Shown: one piece after another, positions 61,269-64,000 of the stretch
Position numbering within the stretch: the first letter of the stretch is position 1
Layout: the number at the start of each line of letters is the position of its first letter
NCBI GenBank assembly: GCA_033558025.1
Contig: JAUCEF010000007.1
Location: forward strand, 744,001 to 808,000
Direction: 5' to 3'
Source: Phytophthora sp. 'mugwort'
Lineage: Eukaryota; Oomycota; Peronosporomycetes; Peronosporales; Peronosporaceae
Length of the DNA stretch: 64,000 bases
Translations under genes and position numbers: made by a program
The notes under the pieces: generated by a model
What the model saw: the letters and a program-made list of their open reading frames with translations, nothing else
Database searches by the model: none
Told to the model about the DNA's origin: nothing

Positions 61269-63139
61269 ATGACGTCCAATGCGTTCAAGACATACGGGCG
61301 CATCGCACTGAGCGACCTAACTACCGTCCAGATCTCCAACTGGGTCGTGCGAGCAGTGGCAGGGAGCTCGCGGCAGTATGAGCGCCCGCAGCCCCAGAGC
61401 GACGCGTCCACTGCCTCCGATGTGGCTGCCACCGCGTTGCGGGTACAGACGGCGGCGCTGAATGAGCGCATGAGTGTTGGTCTGCGCTGCGGCGCGTGCA
61501 ACGTTGACACTTTTGCCTCGCTGGACGAGCAATACGCGCACTTCAAGTCGTCCGCCCACTGCGTGAACCTCAAGAGGAGAGCGAAGGGCCAGCCGAGTCT
61601 ATCAGAGGAGGAGGCGCTTCAGTATCTGGAGAAGCACAACCAGGAGAAGAAGAGCAAGAAGAAGAAGGAGGCAGGCTGTGTGTCTTCGTCATCTTCCTCG
61701 TCTTCGTCCGCCTGGGAGGAGGAGGAGGAGGAGAAGACAGTCGCGACAGCGGAGCCTGTGGTCGAGTTCTCGGACGGCACGAGTGTCTTCAAGGTGTTCA
61801 AGAATATCCTGCCCGAGGCGGGAGAGGAGACGTTTAACCCATACACTGCGCTCGATAGGATCTCCTCGTCCAAGTTCCGGTGGGCCGTCTTTCTACTGCG
61901 TAGCGGGCGTTTTGCGGGCGCAGTGTTTGATAAGGACAAGGCATTGTGTCACAAAACGTTCCAGAGGTACACGACGAGAAGGAAGCAGGGAGGCGCCCAG
62001 TCGGCCAGCGATGCTAGTGGCAAGGCCAAGTCAGCTGGAGCTACGTTGCGACGGTATAATGAAGCGGCGTTAAAGCAGGATGTGGCCGCGCTGCTGTTGG
62101 AGTGGAAGGGCGTACTGAAGGATGTAGAGCTGATCTTCCTCTCCAGCGGGAAGACGGAGCGTGCGACGTTTTTCCCGGAGAAGAATGCAGTCCTGCAACC
62201 AGGTACGTTGTTGCTAGTTTTGTTGTTGTTAGGTTTAGTGGACGCTGTGTTGTTAACGACTATGCTAATGCAATTCGCACCGTAGACGACAAGAGGTTGA
62301 GGCGAATTCCGTTCGCTACGTTCCGACCGACGTTCGAGGAGGTGTGCCGAGTGCGTTCCGATCTTAGCAGCGTTCGATTCTCGCCGCTTCAAGCAGAGCC
62401 ATCGTCGTCGACTGATAGCACCAAGAAGACGAAGAAAAAAGAGAAGCAGACGAGCGAGTCTGCACCCGAGCGCTACGTTAAGGCCAATATTTTTAAGGAA
62501 GAGGTAGTGGAGGAAGAGAAGGCCCCCCAAATTATTCAGCTGGTGAATGACGGCAATCTGACGGGTGTGAAGGAGTTGTTGTCCAATACCGAAGCGAAGG
62601 CCATTGAAGTGAATGAGGTGGACGCCACTTTCATGACCGCTCTTCACCATGCTGCTGCAAAGAACTCAGTATCAATGGTGGAGTTTCTGCTGGAACAAGG
62701 TGCCAACCCTGCTTTGTTGGACCTTCATAACCGACCGGCATTCTTCCTGTGTGGCTCGAAGGAGGCGCGAAATGCGTTCCGTAGATACAGGGCTGAACAC
62801 CCAGATGCGTGTGATTACGCTACGTCGCAGATCCCGGAGCCCCTCACTAGTGAAATGGAGCAGCGCAAGAAAGAAAAGGATGCTGAAAAACGTAAGCGGG
62901 CACGAGAACGCAAGAAACAGCAGAAGAAGGAAGCTTCCGAGCAGAAGCGGTTAGAAGCTGAACGCCAGGAAGAACTGGAGCGGAAAATCGCTGCTGGCCT
63001 GGCTTGTGATTTCTGTGGCAAGTACGCTGGCAAGGCTCCGTTCTCCCGTTTAGAGTTCAAGTATTGCTCGACCGACTGTGTCAAGGGGCACAAACGCAAG
63101 CTGATGAGTGAAGCAGCATTACGCCGCCTCGAGGGTTAA
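61269..63139 (+). CDS. ANKZF1: VMS1/ANKZF1-type tRNA hydrolase of ribosome quality control
   Basis: Two exons, 61269-62202 and 62286-63139, phase 1; 595 residues. An N-terminal C2H2 finger ([20 protein letters not shown]) is followed by a basic/Ser/Glu linker. The VLRF1 domain has [34 protein letters not shown] and the catalytic-loop Gln in GGAQS. Then come [20 protein letters not shown], an ankyrin pair ([20 protein letters not shown]), a KKK/REK helix and a C-terminal Cys cluster ([25 protein letters not shown]). In yeast and human, VMS1/ANKZF1 releases nascent chains stalled on 60S subunits by cleaving peptidyl-tRNA, and links to Cdc48/p97. The start ATG is preceded by CCCGCC. Confidence 0.93.
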
Positions 63140-63291
63140 ACGGTTTGGGATCATGACGTTTCCAGGTCCAACCATGCAATAAAGGTTATGAGATTGATTG
63201 ATAACGGCTGGCGTCTTTTCGTGATAGCAAATTTGGAGTGTAGTGGCGTGTGTGCTCACTGAATGCAGCGCACGAGCTCGACGTAAGAACG
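63140..63291. other. Short intergenic region
   Basis: About 150 bp between the VMS1 stop and the SPEF1-like start. CAATAAAGGTT (63,176-63,186) is a likely polyadenylation signal for VMS1. GCTCACTGAATGCAG (63,254-63,268) is a partial initiator-like match for the next gene. Confidence 0.45.
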
Positions 63292-64000
63292 ATGCTGGAT
63301 TTGCCGCTGGATGACGAGACGCTGCAGCGTGTGTATGCGTGGATCGACGAGATCCCGCTCTCGCGGCCCAAGAAGAGCATTGCTCGCGACTTTAGCGATG
63401 GAATATTAGCAGCCGAGGTGGTCGCTTTCTACTTCCCGAAGCTCGTACAGATGCACAACTACAGTGCTGCCAACTCAATCAAGCAGAAACAGTACAACTG
63501 GAACACGCTTAATCGTGAGGGATCTTCGTGCTTGGGAGGGCATTTCATAGATAAAGCTTTCGAGCTGACACTGTCGTTTGCAGGAAGGGTATTCAAGAAG
63601 CTCCACATTACGCTGTCGAAGGAGGATATTGACGACTTGGTGCAGTGTCAATCCGGCGCAATTGAGCACTTGCTAGTGAAACTTCAGATTAAGGTATGCA
63701 AACACCAGCTCGTTATTCCTATCTAGGCTCACGAAGATTTGCTTGCGGTGGGTGGGTAGATTGCCAGTTATCATGAGAAGCGGTCTTCGTCTTCGCCAGT
63801 ACCTCAAGCACCGCGGCAAGTCAGTGACAATGCAGACGATACGAGCAGCGTTATCTCCGGAAATACAGCACTAGCTGGCACGACAGCCAGCGGAAGTCCT
63901 ATTGGAGGAAGCAACCGTGCGATGCAATCTCCGGGTGACAAGCTTGGTGATTCTCGTGGTGATCCTATGCGAGACTTGTCAATGCAGGACGGTGACGAGA
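63292..64000 (+). CDS. SPEF1: SPEF1/CLAMP-like calponin-homology protein (3' end outside window)
   Basis: Exons 63292-63514, 63584-63693 and 63760 onward, phases 1 and 0. The CH-type domain carries QRVYAWIDEIPLSRPKKSIA, RDFSDGILAAEVVAFYFPKL, NSIKQKQYNWNTLNR joined across intron 1 to RVFKKLHITLSKEDID, then GAIEHLLVKLQIK. Spacing and motifs are those of SPEF1 (sperm flagellar protein 1/CLAMP), a microtubule-bundling protein of cilia and flagella. The third exon is low-complexity (SSSSPVPQAPRQ, ISGNTALAGTTASGS) and runs off the window. The ATG at 63,292 is taken as start because it precedes the conserved LDLPLDDETLQ. It fits an organism with flagellate zoospores. Confidence 0.9.

Noticed and set aside
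1..64000. CRISPR arrays, bacterial operons, rRNA genes.
   Set aside because: No regularly spaced short repeats, no ribosome binding sites or rRNA-like tracts; spliceosomal introns show nuclear eukaryotic DNA.

Overview
The window looks like nuclear DNA of an oomycete, most likely a Phytophthora-like member of the Peronosporales. The evidence is: short (about 60-85 bp) GT-AG introns; compact genes with gaps of tens to a few hundred bases; flagellum and dynein-pathway genes (SPEF1-like, dynactin p62); a match to the oomycete initiator/FPR promoter motif; and a transposon mix typical of these genomes (Ty3/gypsy, Mutator-like with an Ulp1 protease, piggyBac, mariner/Tc1, pogo, and a tyrosine-recombinase element). 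The species cannot be named from the sequence alone.

Layout. (1) 1-18.8 kb is a gene-dense island: a HECT ubiquitin ligase (5' end outside the window), a three-exon ALDH7-type aldehyde dehydrogenase, a twelve-exon MAD1 spindle-checkpoint gene, dynactin p62, a thirteen-exon RCC1-repeat protein with a C-terminal UBR-type zinc finger, the meiotic MutS homologue MSH4, and an 815-residue multi-pass membrane protein. (2) 19-49 kb is a transposon graveyard. It holds a degraded Mutator-like element carrying an Ulp1-type protease (19.3-24.7 kb), an LTR+gag fragment (25.1-26.0 kb), mariner and piggyBac relics, a LINE RNase H relic split by a 6.5-kb Ty3/gypsy element (34,282-40,773, 5-bp target duplication), pogo, MULE and Crypton-like relics, a tRNA-like SINE head and a fragment resembling a multicopper oxidase. 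(3) 49.8-53.6 kb holds a pair of paralogous membrane-protein genes in tandem, one broken and one intact. (4) 56.3-64 kb is gene-dense again: an intronless ARM-like protein, a Tc1 element with clear terminal inverted repeats, a DHHC palmitoyltransferase, a VMS1/ANKZF1 ribosome-quality-control hydrolase, and the start of a SPEF1-like CH-domain gene.

Four neighbours between 4 and 16 kb fit chromosome and microtubule biology: MAD1 (spindle checkpoint), dynactin p62 (which strips checkpoint proteins from kinetochores in other eukaryotes), an RCC1-type protein and MSH4 (meiotic crossovers). Co-location does not prove co-function, but it is worth noting. Exon boundaries were derived by hand from splice signals and frame continuity. 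For ALDH7, MAD1, dynactin p62, RCC1-UBR, DHHC and VMS1 all phases close exactly. MSH4 is only partly resolved.
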